The position numbers and the translations under genes are program-made. Source: Chrysomallon squamiferum (lineage: Eukaryota > Mollusca > Gastropoda > Neomphalida > Peltospiridae). From it: a DNA stretch of 64,000 nucleotides. The notes under the pieces are model-generated. The model saw nothing but the letters and a program-made list of their open reading frames with translations. It did not search any database and was not told the origin of the DNA. Of the stretch, positions 25,145 through 40,380 are shown piece after piece. The stretch lies in the NCBI GenBank assembly GCA_012295275.1, contig CM022666.1, positions 6,904,265-6,968,264 on the forward strand, read 5' to 3'. The number at the start of each line of letters is the position of its first letter. The stretch's first letter is position 1.

Positions 25145-25335
25145 CAGATTCTGCATAATTTTAAAATTGTTCTGCGTAATTTTAAAATTGTTCTGCACCG
25201 TTTTTAAATTTATAAACGGGACTGCCTGTTTGGAAATACTGCACTGTTTTTAAATTTATAAACGGGACTGCCTGTTTGAAAATACTGCACCATTTTTAAA
25301 TTTATAAACGGGACTGCCTGTCTGAAAATACTCCT
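25145..25335. repeat. Three-copy 46-bp tandem repeat with 22-bp leader duplication
   Basis: AAACGGGACTGCCTGT occurs three times with its AACGGG core at 25215, 25261 and 25307, an exact 46-bp period. Just upstream, GTAATTTTAAAATTGTTCTG-like 22-bp copies are duplicated. Confidence 0.93.
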
Positions 25336-26260
25336 GATTTAACAATGAAATGCAATTGTTGTTGTCAAAAATAGATTTTTGTACAGTTTATGAAGAAATA
25401 ACTGAGTAGGGGGATTTTGTTTATTTTTAATTTATACAAATGTTGCCTGAAAAAGAATATGTAGTAAAAGAAAGTGAAAGTTAGAAAAATTATAATTGTC
25501 ATCAGTTATTGTGTGTCAAACATTTGTTTAATGACATCATTTGAACACATTGATTAATTTTCTATCATCTTGTATATAAGTATGTATATTAATGTGTATT
25601 TTAAGTATGTGTGTATGTATGTTTACACGTGTGCATGTGTGTGTGTGTGTGTGTGTGAGTGTGTGTGTGCCTGCACATGCAATTCAACTTTATGAGCAAC
25701 AGTAAAACAGAATCAAAGGTCAATGAAACAAAGTCAACAATTGTTTTTCTTTACGTCAAACTGAATCAATCAAAAAAAAGGAAAAAAAAAAGAAGAAAAA
25801 AAAGGTGTCATCACATTCCTTAACACTTATTCAAAGAGTCAAATCATTAGGTCAATTACTGAAATTGATGAGGGTCAAAAATTTTACCCAAAATATTCAA
25901 ATTGTGGCAGACGTCAACGATCTCTGGTCTAACGATTCAAAAAGTCACCAGACTGAGTACGACTGTGATGTCACACTTTAAATGCCAATCACTACTACTC
26001 AGAGTGACAGGTTAAAAGCTCTGAGCGACTCAGCAACAGAGCAGTCACTAACCACGTTATCTGGATGGACAAAAGTGTCCTTGGCGGCCATCATTTGAGT
26101 AAATGAAAGTCAATAAGTGGTGAGAGTGTGAAGTGGACAGCTCAGACGAATTGAAAAAAAAAAAAAAAAAAGAAATCATTGAAAAAAAAAAGAAACTACT
26201 GTCATTGTCAGTGTTTTTCTAATGAATTTATCAATCTGTGAACCCATTTCTCTGATAATC
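25336..26260. other. Intronic sequence with unique island
   Basis: AT-rich DNA and a short GT run (25635-25670). A GC-richer unique island follows (about 25850-26130, with TGACGTCA-like and CGTCAACG patches). No gene is seen. Confidence 0.45.
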
Positions 26261-26373
26261 TTTGTTCTCTCTCTGTCTCTGTCTCTCTGTGTGTCTCTGT
26301 GTTTTTCTAATGAATTCTCTTTTTCTCTTTCCATCTCTTCTCTCTCTCTCTCTCTCTTCTCTCTCTCTAATCT

Positions 26374-26430
<57 letters not shown>

Positions 26431-26455
26431 CCTCCCTCCCTCTCCCTCAGATACA
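26261..26455. repeat. (CT)n-rich tract
   Basis: CT and CTGT units become uninterrupted CT at about 26383-26426, ending in CCCT units. Confidence 0.95.
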
Positions 26456-27424
26456 AACAAACACACAGCAATCTAACATTCTTCTCTTTCTTTCACCATT
26501 TCTTTCAAAAATTACTGCCAATATTTTGGGATTTTTAAAAAAAATATTCTCTTCTCATCCTTCATTTCCCTCTCACTTCAAAAAATCTCTGTATAAATAT
26601 ATATCTCCCTTCTCTCTCTACTTCTGTCTGTCATTCCCCCTCCTCTTTCTATGTCTGTCTGTCTTTCTCTCCTTTCTCTCTTAACTCAAAATACTCCCTC
26701 TCATAATTTTCAAATTATTTTCACAACACTAAGTACCTTTACCAGAAAAAAAAAAAATATATATATATATATATAAAAAGTGAAAAAGGAAATAGTAAGT
26801 ATACTTTCAAAAGTAATAACTTGTGTTTTCTATTTCTATGTATACTTAATGACCTGCATCAATTTCAACACTGCACCTAGTAATTTGATTAAAGCATATT
26901 AAAATGAAAACTCAGTGAATCTGGGGTCAAAATGAATGATGGAGCTTTAACGTTTTCTGTTTTGACCTATAGACCTTTTCTCTGACTGACTTGGAGTTTA
27001 AGTCTTTAATCCCCCCCCCCAGGCCAAGTTTTCTTTTTTATATTTTCCTGTTTTCTTCATTTTTTTTTTTATTTCTTCGTATATTTTCTTCAGTTTTTTT
27101 TATTTCTTCAAACTTTCTTATTTTTTTTTTTATATCTTCATGTTTTCATTTTTTATTTCTTCAAGTTTTCATTTTTTATTTCTTCAAGTTTTCAGTTTTG
27201 AATTTTTATATTTCTTGAAATTTTTTTTTTTTTAATTCTTCAAGATTTCCTCATATTTATTTTCCTGGCAGTTCTGTACTGATATTAAATCTCTCTACCA
27301 TTCGAGTTATACAAACAGCAAAAAAAAAAAATTTTTTTTTTTACATTACATGAATCTTGCCCTATCTCTTCCATCAACAGATCGATAGAATTCTACTCTA
27401 CACCAAGCAGCTGTACTATAATCA
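26456..27424. other. Pyrimidine- and AT-rich intronic sequence
   Basis: CT-rich DNA to about 26700, a TA run (26757-26775), a C10 run at about 27011, and T-rich DNA with repeated TTTCTTCA(A/T)G phrases (27060-27250). No gene is seen. Confidence 0.6.
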
Positions 27425-27772
27425 CACAGCACCTGAGCTGGGGTAGGTCACAGGATCAAACCTCGGTACTTCTGTTCCTGATAGCGCTCATGTTTGAGCC
27501 ATGGTGGACCTCAGGTTCAAACCTTGATACTTCTGTTTCAGATGTATTAACATTAACCAAAGCAACAGAGCTCATGTTTGAACTGGGGTAGGTCATAGGA
27601 TCAAACCTTGGTACTTCTGTTCCTGATAGAGCTCATGTTTGAGCCCTGGTGGACCTCAGGTTCAAACCTTGGTACTTCTGTTTCAGATGTATTAACATTA
27701 ACCAAACTGACAGAGCTCATGTTTGAACTGTGGTAGGCCTCAGGTTCAAACCTTTGTGCTTCTCTTTTTGAT

Positions 27773-27809
<37 letters not shown>

Positions 27810-28265
27810 TCGACCAATGTATTCTGTATTTTAATGATAGAGTTCTTGTTTGAGCTATGGTAGGCCTTCAGTTCAACACTTGATTCATTCTATTTCCCAT
27901 TTAGACCAACCAGTCTTAGGCAAGATGCATTCCAGCAATGCAGGACTTATTTGAAATGTGGCAGCCACAGAATTAAACCACAGTTAGAGCCAAGATAATG
28001 CTCTGTTTCACTGACAAAACACTTGAGGTATAGCAGGCCACAGGATCAATTCATTACGGCTGTTTCTTGCTCAGAGCCAAAAAACATGCTCTAGTTCAGC
28101 GAGAGAATTTTCAAGCACAGTAGGTCACAGATTAAATCTCCAGCTTGTCTGATACTGATGTTTTCTGTTTACACGAGCCAGCAGCTTTCAGTGTTAGATT
28201 ATTAGCTCGATGTGTGGAGGATCAAGGATCAATTCTTGTGCACTGATCAGTTAGAGGTTAGCGGC
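27425..28265. repeat. Tandem array of tRNA-like B-box-bearing units (145-bp higher-order period)
   Basis: Units read GAGCTCATGTTTGA, then TGGTAGG(T/C)C, then CAGG(A/T)TCAAACCT. The (G/A)TCAAACC block occurs at 27454, 27514, 27599, 27659 and 27744, alternating 60 and 85 bp, which is a 145-bp dimer. More diverged copies continue past a poly-T run (27774-27806) to about 28260. The block resembles a pol III B box, so the array may derive from a tRNA-related SINE. Confidence 0.8.
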
Positions 28266-28325
28266 ATCTGCACGACACATCACTTGTTTCAGATTGGAGA
28301 GATTGCAGGATGGATTATTATTGTT

Positions 28326-28327
28326 GC

Positions 28328-28378
<51 letters not shown>

Positions 28379-28401
28379 GTGTGTGTGAGAGTGTGTGTGT
28401 A

Positions 28402-28457
<56 letters not shown>
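28326..28457. repeat. Compound (ATT)n(GT)n microsatellite
   Basis: ATT triplets to about 28378 are followed by interrupted GT units to 28457. Confidence 0.96.
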
Positions 28458-28458
<1 letters not shown>

Positions 28459-29105
28459 ACACATGAGTGCCTGCATTTTTAAATTTTTTTGTCCCTGCCT
28501 TTGGAGTATGCTAACTTATCAAAGTATTTACTGACTATATGACTTAATATGGACTACATTATACTAGTAATAGTACTAGAAATAATGCTATTATTAGTAC
28601 TAGTTGTTGTAGTAATAACAGCAGTAATACAAATAATAATAATAATAATGGTAGTAATGATAGTAATGGCAGAATTATTAGCTGTTGTTAGTAGTAGTAG
28701 TAGTAATAATAATAAAAATAATAATAACAACAACATCACCTATAATAGTACAATAACACAACAACAACAACCATAATAGTAATAATAATGGTAACAAATA
28801 ATCAAAACAACAACTCTGTAACAAAGATAACAAAATATTTGGAAGTGGGTATAAAAATTACAAACACATAGATACGTGTGTACATGGTTCACTTTATCAT
28901 TTAAAGGACACTAAAAAAAGGTGAGGAATGCAGACCTGGGAAGGTAGAATACTTACCTGTGATTTGTGGGTGTGTGTGCAGGATGAGAAAGCAGGTGATA
29001 AACAACAGGTACGGGGGTAAAAGTTAACTTAAAGGTTAATTAGTGGCGTGTGAGATATTTATGAGTTTGTACGTATCTGTGAGCCCAGTGCTGTGTGCAT
29101 TAGTA
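28458..29105. other. Intronic sequence with AAT-type triplets
   Basis: AT-rich DNA with scattered AGT/AAT triplets (28560-28790). A unique patch at 28860-29050 contains the splice-like site listed separately. Confidence 0.5.
28951..28961 (-). promoter_or_regulatory. Possible recursive (ratchet) splice site, CACAG/GTAAGT
   Basis: On the PSMD1-sense (minus) strand an acceptor-like CACAG directly abuts an ideal GTAAGT donor at 28956/28957. The upstream 35 bases (CTTTCTCATCC and onward) are only moderately pyrimidine-rich. Such AG/GT juxtapositions act as zero-length exons in very long introns. Here that is an inference. Confidence 0.25.
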
Positions 29106-29390
<285 letters not shown>

Positions 29391-31041
29391 GCATGGATGG
29401 CTGCCTTTCTGTCTGTCTGTATGTATATGTGTATTTATATGTAAGTAGTTACATATGAAATTTCTCTAAGCATCTACATACACACATTCATAACTGTATT
29501 TGCATATTTACACATGTATGTAAACAGAGCTAACTGCCTCTCTAAGACATGAAATTAGAAAATTCCAAAGTGTGAAAAGCCTTCAGACATGTTCCAGTCT
29601 TGTAACAACCAATCAGACAGAGCTAACAACAATGAGCAACAATTTCCAGTTAAACCTTCGGCTACTTCTTTTTACCTTCATTTTCTTTTTTTTCTTTTTT
29701 CTGCTTTCTCACATTCTCTCTCTATATATTTTTTCTTTCTTCTATTTTTTTTTTTTTTTTTTCATTTTTTCCCCCCTCTCCATGAAAATCTGTGGTAAAT
29801 GAAGTAATGTCTGATTTTAACCGAAAAAGAATTGCAGATAATTCAGACAGCTATTTTCTGAGCTCAGTTTAGCTCTGGATGTAGAATATGATGTTTACAA
29901 ATGAGAATTTGCTGTCAGGCTCGTGTACTGCTTGATGTAGGCTGGTGAAGAGAACTGGTCGTACAATCATACATGTCTGTATTCATCTGATTTGTTTTAC
30001 TAACCTACATTTTATTTCATGTCTTTCTTTCTTTAATTTATTTTTTTTATTATTTTTTTTTTTATTGGTAAGAGTTGCACACACTCAGAAACACACACAT
30101 ATGCACTAATACATATATGTATGTAAACTGTTGTTTTTATTTTTAATTAAAAAAAAAAAATAATAATTGCATTCCCACCCATTTATCACAATACCAACAG
30201 AACACTAATTGTCTGAAACGTGGAATATGATTAAAATACACACTCCATTTCTTTCATTAATTGCAATCTTTGCAAACATTTAAGGAAAAAAAGAAAGTAA
30301 CTTGAAATTATTTCACATTTAGACAAAGGAAACTACTGTTTAATAATAAAAAGTATTGAATAAACAATTTGAAGCTGAAGATATCATTACAAGTTCACTG
30401 TGATCACTTACTTCATTTTCTTGGCTGTTAAATAATTGACGTAAAGACTTTTTTATTGTTATTATTATTTATTTTTGAATGATGTCCATAAGGTCATATG
30501 ATAATCAAAGTACTGAGTTAAAAATAAAAACATTATTAAAGAGATGACTGAGGGACAGAATATTAAACAAATGAAAAGAAAAAAAGAAAATCGTTCTGCA
30601 ACATAGCTAAGATAACTTTGAGATAAATTATAAAACAAGTGACCATAGACAAATTAAAAAAAAATAAATAAATAAAAGAATAAAATAAAATAATATTAAA
30701 TCAAATTAAAGTTATTAAAACAAAAATGAAAGAAAATGAAATACATGCACATTCAAGCACAAGAACACACCCAAAAACACACCCCCCCACCCCCCACACC
30801 CACACCACACCCACACCACGCACACAATTTGTTACTATCAGTAAAACAAATTAAATTCATCACATACACAAAATACTGATACACAAGTCTGTCTGTCTGT
30901 CTGTCTGTCTGTCTCATCTCTGGAGGGATTCAGTGACAGGTGGGTGTATCACAGATTAGTGACAGACTCATGCGTTGTTTTACCCACATATCTACATCCA
31001 TCTTAAACCCAGGCGTGCTAGGCTGACTTCCACGGAGAGAG

Positions 31042-31078
<37 letters not shown>

Positions 31079-32041
31079 TGGAAAGAAACAAAAACATGCA
31101 GAGTTCAAGAGTACATAGTGAGCAGTAAATTTGGTTTTAATTCTGAACAAAAACAGTTATTTGCTCATAAATCTCTGTCTCTATGAAGTTACTTAATGGC
31201 ATTGCTTGTGAGTGCAAGTGACCTGATACCAATCACTCAGTCTGCTGTGACAGCAGTACCACAGTTGTACCATGTGTGATACCACTAAAAAGTTCAATAC
31301 CAGAATCATACGTGTGTGTGATGCCATGATTTCAGTTAGGTAAATATCAGATTTAAATCAGTGGTATATATCTGTATATACCTAAGATAACTGTCATAAT
31401 TAAATACCAGAATTGTACCAGTTGTATGTTTGAGAAACCAAGATTCAGGTATCTTTGAAGATGACATTAAATACCAGAGTCAAGTGTTTGATGCCATCTG
31501 AATAACTTTTTTTCTCCTACATAGTGATCCTTAAACACTGAAAACAATGTAAATCTTATTCTGTTAAATGGGGTGATTGTAAAATTACTTTTCTTAGATT
31601 TTAGAGGATCCTTGATTATAGAAAAGGAAGATCATATCTAATTTAAATATGCCAAAACATAATAATAATAAATAAAAGAAGACAGCATTACCATTTTCTG
31701 ATTTAATATTCTAGAATATACATATGATGATACATACATGTACACACACACACACACATATATACTATTATTATTTTCTAAGGTATGTCTTATTTCAGTA
31801 AAGATATTTTAGTGTGTAGAATGAAGTTTAAAAAATAAATGATGAACTTTATCTTCAAATTTTGAAATGGAAACATTTCAAATAATGAAATTATATGTTA
31901 ACTATAACAAAGATAATTATTAATAAAGTTAGCAAAATCATATCATCCTTTTTAAAAAACACTATCACTGTCTCACTTCTCTCTTTCTATCTCCTGTTCA
32001 GTCTAACCTTCTCCATTTTACTGTTTCTCTCTCTAACTCTC
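29391..32041. other. Intronic sequence, mixed
   Basis: Unique AT-rich DNA (29440-30780), a C-rich tract (30779-30830, listed under findings), a (CTGT)n run (30887-30915), a poly-A run (31042-31073), and a degenerate series with AATACCAGA(A/G)T and GATGCCAT phrases (31220-31500). No gene is seen. Confidence 0.55.
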
Positions 32042-32170
<129 letters not shown>

Positions 32171-32680
32171 CTCTCTCATCCTCTTTCTTTTACAACTGTT
32201 CTTTCTTTCAGCCTTGTTCTCTCTCTCTTTTACAGTTTCACCACCTCCATCTCAATCTCACTCTCTCTTCTACTGTTTATTTCTCTCTGTCTTTCTCTCC
32301 CACCCTCTCTCTTTCACTGTCTCTGTCTGTCTCATCTTCTGTCCTGTTGTCTCCATCCCTGTGTCTACTTCTCCTTCACAGTCACAGTTTCTGTCTCTCA
32401 CTGTTTGTTCTTTTTCATTCTCTCCCTGTCTCTTTATCAATCTCTCTTGCAATTTGAATTATTTGAAAAGAAATGACCTCCAAACAAATGTGATTTGCTT
32501 TGTGGTATCTGCATTGAAGACCACACAACTGCAGAACTGTTTGGTACATGTGTACAGGTTCCAGAGATAAACTCACATTCCTCTCAGTAGAAAACACGAA
32601 AAGCTCCAACACATCAACAGATAAACTCAGATAAATGTATCACTATTTGATCAAATTCCTGTTTTAGTCGTTCAGACCAG

Positions 32681-32825
<145 letters not shown>

Positions 32826-33019
32826 ATTGTTTCTCATCTATTTTTCTCTCAGATATTCTCCTAAACTGAGATATCATCTTTGTTGAATTTAACAGCCAAC
32901 AATTACTTTATTCCAGTGTCACTATAAATAATATTTTTTACTTACTTATCCTTTTTGTTGTTTTTGAAATCTATCATTCATTATTAATATATATATATAT
33001 ATACAAAAAGTATCTGCTA

Positions 33020-33260
33020 TTAAATGTGTTTATGTAAATATGCTATGTATTATATGTGTACTTATTTATGTGGTTTTAATATTGAAGCCATCATAAACAT
33101 TTCGTATTTATGTAGATATGCTAAGTGTTATTTGTGTATACTTATTTATGTGCTTTTTATAACATTCTATATTTATGTAGATAAACTAAGTGTTATTTGA
33201 GTATTGTATATATGTGGTTTTAATATTAAAGGCATCAAAACATTTTGTATCAAAGAAGAA
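33020..33260. repeat. Degenerate ~65-80-bp tandem array, three copies
   Basis: Copies share TATTTATGTAGATA(T/A)(G/A)CTAAGTG and (C/T)TTATTTATGTG(G/C)TTTT. They lie at about 33030, 33105 and 33170. Confidence 0.85.
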
Positions 33261-34650
33261 GAAGAAGATATGTTTTGGGTAATGTATAATTTATCAGTGT
33301 TATCATATTAGATACAGGAAAGTAACAGATGTGAACCAGACAGTATATTTTTTTTAATCTTTATTTTACTGCAGAGGTTGTCTAACAACTAACTTTTCAT
33401 TCATTCTCTCTCTCTCTGTCTCTTTCTCTGTCTGTTTCTCTCTGTCTCTGTCTCTCTCTCTCTCAGTCTCTTTCACTGTTTCTTTGACTTCCTATCTCTT
33501 TCTTTCGCTCTATCTCTCAATAATTAATTATCTGTGTGTGTTTTTTTGTATGTCTGCATGTGTTTCTCTATCAGTCAATATCTCTTTTTTCACTATCTGT
33601 CTATTAATCTTCTCTCTCTCGCTCGCTCTCTCTCTGCATGTTTACCTGTTTATTTACTTATTTATTTTTTTTTTTTTTTTAATTTTGTTATCTAGTTAAC
33701 ACAAAAAACTGAACAGTCTATTTAGAAGCTTTTAAAGATTACAGAGATTATTTATCATCAATATATAAACTATTCTTTTTTTCTTAACACAGAAAAAAAA
33801 AAATAAAGTATATATATATATATACAAAGAATGTTTTTATTACGTTCTTTAAAAAAAAAAAAAAGGTAGAAATGTGAAATTTTGAATTTTACACTTTAGT
33901 TTTATATATATCTATATATCCAAATCTATATATATATCTATAATTATATCCCTATATCACTGTATCAATACCTACACACACAAATTAAAACAAATTAACA
34001 ATTTTAGCCAATTTGCAGCTAAACAATTTCAGTTTACAACAAAACAGTAACAACACAAATAGTAACAAAAATTCTTTTCATTGTTTGAAAACATTTTATA
34101 CATACGTACATGCAGCTTCCACAAAGAAATTTGCATCTGCTGCCATAAAATTCATAACATTTGTATTACTTGTAACACGTGTTCATTTAAATATTTTATC
34201 ATTTTTACTTTTTCCATTAAACTCAAACTTATCTTGTTTTTATTATTATTATTATTTTTTTTTTAACTTTATTCAAATTAATCTTTTATGGCCATGATAT
34301 TGATTGCTTAAAAAAAAAAAGATTTTTGTTTTGTTCCGGAATATATTATATATATATATATCTATATCTATATATATTGTGTGTTTGTGTTTGATTCTTT
34401 CCAATGAAAGAAATGTGAACATTTTTTCTTTTGTTTATTACCATTATTATTGTTTTACTGTTATTATTACTGACCTTATTACATCATTGTCATTTTAATT
34501 CATTTGAATTTTTGTTTTACTTTCATTGCTATATTTTGTTTTATTTTTCTTGTTTGTTTTTCTTGGTTTTTTTTGGTTTTTTAAAATCATTTCAATTTTA
34601 TTTTATTTTTTAGCTATGATTTTATTTGTTATTTTTAAAAATTATTATTG

Positions 34651-34701
<51 letters not shown>

Positions 34702-35082
34702 TTTTGTCGGTTAGTTTCATTTAATTAATTCTTTTAAAAATTTTAAAAACAACACTAAAATTACACATTTGTTTTTGTTCATTATTCTACAGTGTCTTTA
34801 CATTTTTTTTTTTTTTTTTTTTTAAAATTCAAACTTTTTTATATATTTTTTAAAATTTTATTTCAGTACCTTTCATTTCTTTAAATACATATTTTAAAAT
34901 TTTATTCCACATTATTTATTTACCTTTTAATCAAATATCAAAATTTTTATTAAGTATTCTGTACATGAATTTGACACAAATATAAAATTACCACAAAAAT
35001 TTAAAACATTTTGTTATTGTACTCATGTCCTTAGTAAACAAATGAATACTTACAATCATTTTAATGAACTTAAAAACTAAAA

Positions 35083-35124
<42 letters not shown>

Positions 35125-35831
35125 GCAATGACTTTTCTCTGGTAATGGAAGTCATCCAAATGTCATATGTTTGTCATTTAAATTGTTTTATCAGTTTAAA
35201 GGAAACTTCAGTGAATTCAGGTAACAGACCTAACTGCAGAAAAACAGGATGTTTTGTTAAAATTAAAATTAAAATTAAAATTAAAATTAAAATTAATAAG
35301 GAATTTTTATTTCTTTTTAATAAATATTTTAATTTCTTTATTATTTTATTATTGGTTTACTTATATTCATATTCCTTTCTCTATTTTATTAATTAATTCT
35401 TTAATCCTTTATTTTCATTTATTTATTTGTTTATTTTTTTAAATTATTTATTTATATTTTTACAATTGTTTTAGATTTTATTTTATTCATGTTTTATATC
35501 ATGTTATTTTTTTAATTTAATTACTGTTGTTATTTGCTGTAATCTTTATCATTATCATTAAAATTATTTTAATGTAATTAATACACTATTATTATTTCAA
35601 ATTCTTTAATTTTTAAAACAATTATTATACACTGCATGAATATATGTTTGTAATATGCATGTATGCATATCTGGGTATATTAAAAATTTAAATATTAGTC
35701 ACATACAAATTATAGGACTTCTTACAGAAAATGACTTAATACCAATGTGAAATTTGAAATTATAGTACATTAATTTTACTTAAACTGAGATGTTCAAATA
35801 TATATATTCACAGACATATTTTATCATAAAG
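33261..35831. other. AT-rich intronic sequence
   Basis: A CT-rich patch (33405-33480), short TA and TATC runs, an ATT array (34653-34700), a poly-T run (35085-35119), an (AATTAA)n run (35259-35297) and very T-rich DNA. No gene is seen. Confidence 0.65.
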
Positions 35832-35832
35832 A

Positions 35833-35927
<95 letters not shown>
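35832..35927. repeat. Compound (CT)n(CA)n microsatellite
   Basis: CT units to 35873, then CA units to 35927. Confidence 0.97.
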
Positions 35928-37190
<1,263 letters not shown>

Positions 37191-38479
37191 CATATCCTGA
37201 TCATCATATGTATCTACATATTCTGTAACTTTTCACCTATTCATCTATCTGCAGATTCAGCACATAATATTTTATGTATGTTTGTGTCTGTGTAGGGGTG
37301 GGGGTGTGCATATGCAGATGTCAACTGTGCTTCAAACACTGACAAAATAAAAAACACCAGTATGGAGGTCATTAAACTGCAGTATTCAGCTCTCTCCTTT
37401 CAATATACGGACACAGTTTCATTATATTTAACACTGCTCAGTGAACATACACACTGGCAAACATCTGAAATGTAATGATTTAAATTAAAAACCACTATGT
37501 CCATCAAAAAGCAACAAATCTGTCGAAAAGCCTAGGATCAGTGAGTGCTCTTCTCATTTAAATGTTCCTTTTTAAAAACTTTTATTGTTGTATCTTTTTT
37601 GAAAATGTAGTCAAAATCATCTCTTTTTTTGATCGTTGTTTTAAATGTAGATTTAAAAAAAAAAAAAAATCTCTTGCTCTTTCTCACTAGTGTTAGAGTA
37701 GGTAAAATATTTGTTTTCTTGTTATTTAAAAAAAAAAAAATTATTTATAAATTGTCAAAATATTTTTCAAATTAGCTGTAATTTGTGGGAATCTAACTAG
37801 GACAGTACTTTTGTTTTGATTTCAATATTTTTTCATTTTTTTATGGTTTTTAAAGGATGATTAATGATTTAAAAAAAAAAAACAAAAAAAAAAACAGCAC
37901 AGGTATTTTTAAAGGAAAACATCTGAACAAAACAAACCAAATATTTAAAGAAAAAGAAAAAAAAATATAAAAAGAACGAGATAAAATTTTCTACAACCAA
38001 ATTCGTGTCAGCCTGTAAAGAAAAAAAGAGAGAAAAGTTGCGAATTTTTGCGATAAAGTCACCAAAACATGCCATTTTGTGAAAACAGCCGAGAAACTGA
38101 ACACTGGTATCAAAACGGAATCTAACTAAACGTGAAACTACGTCCAAATCTGATACCGCGCTGTAACCTAATTTCTAATCTCAGTTGAAGAAGACAATTT
38201 GTATCTGGCTGTTTTTATTTGGCAACAAATTTAGTTTTAATATCACAACAAAAAAAAAAAAGTTTTATTTTTTACTTTATTTTACTGCCAGCAAGAGAAC
38301 ATGTCTTGATTCTTTAGACAAAACTTTCAAGTGAGACCATATTGCATGTGATTATGATGTTATGGCAGAAAAAAAAAAAGGTGCTACAGAGTAATTTTTA
38401 AATCTGTTCTTTTGTTCTTATACTTTGTTATTAGTTAAGATTGGACATCAAAAACAAGTAAAAACGTAACTTGGAAATG
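37191..38479. other. AT-rich intronic sequence
   Basis: Includes a G-rich GGGGTGGGGGTG patch near 37296-37307, poly-A runs near 37652 and 37871, and otherwise unique AT-rich DNA. No gene is seen. Confidence 0.55.
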
Positions 38480-38890
38480 TGGAAAATATATTTAGGTTAT
38501 TTCATCATTGTCATCATCACCATCATTACCATGATAACAATCATCATCATCATCATTATAACTGCTAATATTATTCTAATCCCCATAGCCAGCCACATTC
38601 TAACTACCCTAATTGTTTTTCTTCATTATTACTGTCATCATCATCACCATCATTACCATCATAACAATCATCATCATCATCCTAATCATCACTATTATTG
38701 TAATCCCCATAGCCACATTCTAACTAACTTAACTATTTTTTTCGTTACTTTCACCATCACCATCATAAAAAAAATCATCCTCGTCATCATCATAACAATC
38801 ATCCTCATCATCCTCATCATCACTATTACTGCTAATATTACTGTAAATCCCTGCAGCCTGGTCCTAACTACCGTAATCGCTGTTTGTTCA
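38480..38890. repeat. Three-copy ~125-145-bp repeat with ATC arrays
   Basis: Each copy couples a CATCATCA run with a TAATCCCCATAGCCACATTC-like segment and CTAACTA(C/A)C(C/T)TAA. The CCCC/CCCT anchors are at about 38581, 38705 and 38849. Confidence 0.85.
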
Positions 38891-40079
38891 TCACATTACG
38901 TTAAGTAGTTCACAACACGTTTGTGATTGTTATCACGGAGTTTATTCACAGACATAATTCAATTCATGGTCACTCAAGTACTTTAAACTGAAAGCCTCTT
39001 TCTTGCTCCAGATTGCTCTGCCAGTACAAGAGAGCGAGAGACAGACAGACAGACAGACAGAGATGTATTGATATTTTAATGTTCTTTTATCTGAAAGCTG
39101 GTGTGGATGAGAGCCAGCGGTTGGAGGATGAAATAAAAACAAACACATCAAGTAGAAAAGTCAAATTTCACCCCCCCCCAAAAAAAAATCTATCGCGAAA
39201 AAAATCTCCTTTTTCTGCCTTCGCAGTGATCCAAGTGCAATTTTAAAATAAACTTCAAAGATATTTCAGTAAATCTATAAAATAAAATATGAAGTAATTG
39301 TAAAATTATAACGGGATATTTCTTTTTTTATTGTTTTATTATCAATAATGATACCAATTTTTATCATAAATGAATGTTTAATGAATGAATGATGACGACG
39401 ATGATGATAACAACAACATATGTAAAATAATAATAAATAAAAGAAATAAAATTACTGACATTACTACTGCTACAACTACTACTAATAATAATAGTAACAG
39501 CAACAGCAGAACAAAAATATAATGGACACTAATCCTTAAAAGATTGCCAGTAATTGTAAAAATGTGCTTGTTATCCTCAAAATGGCCTCAAGGATATTTT
39601 CAAAACCAGTCTGAATCCATTTACAAATAATGAAATTCTTATCTTTAAAGAGCCCTCCACAAGCACACATGTAATGAGATTTTACATTTACATGCACTTA
39701 AAAACTAAAACAGACATACATACATACATATATACATACATACACACCCTCCTCATGCTTTAAACACCCCCACCAGCCCTTCAAACACACCCATTTACAG
39801 AGACAGCCTCCCTAGACAGACATGAAACCTTATTAACTCTGATCTTCCCAGACAAACACACACTAACTTAAAAAGTTCCACATATACAACATAATCAAAA
39901 CTGGGAAACAATTTTCAATTACGTTTGAAATTTTTTTTTTTAAATCTCTTTCCATCATGTCCCCTCTCTGACTGCTGCACACAGACGATGTTACACTGCA
40001 GAAGAAATTTACTGTATCCTAAAAAAAAATTAATAATTTTTGGGGCTGTTTGTGTAATTAATTGATAAATTTTAATCTC
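38891..40079. other. Intronic sequence
   Basis: An (AGAC)n run (39040-39060), a C9A8 run (39171-39188), short triplet runs (39390-39510), a TACA run (39716-39745) and AT-rich DNA. No gene is seen. Confidence 0.55.
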
Positions 40080-40380
40080 CCACATCCTCTTGACGACCAT
40101 TAAGAAATCTCTGCCTGAAAGAACGAAGAGCAGTATTTGTGCCGTGTAGTTTCGTGTCAGCGCTGGGTAAAATAAAACCGAAATGACAACGTGGATTACT
40201 AAGTGATGCTGCTGATGAAGTGTACGTCAGGGGGAAGAGATTAAATCAAAGCTGCTATCTCAGGAGAGTGGATCATAAAGCTACATGCACATAAGCGCCG
40301 TTCACGTTGTTATCAAGGTCTCGGAGATTTCAACTTAATCGCCAAGATGAAGGACGGAAGTAAAGAAGAATTTCCCAATG
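40080..40380. other. GC-richer unique island
   Basis: About 300 bp of CpG-containing, non-repetitive DNA about 4.3 kb upstream of the receptor start codon. There is no ORF of note. By position it is the best candidate here for an upstream receptor control element or promoter, which is an inference from location and composition alone. Confidence 0.35.
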
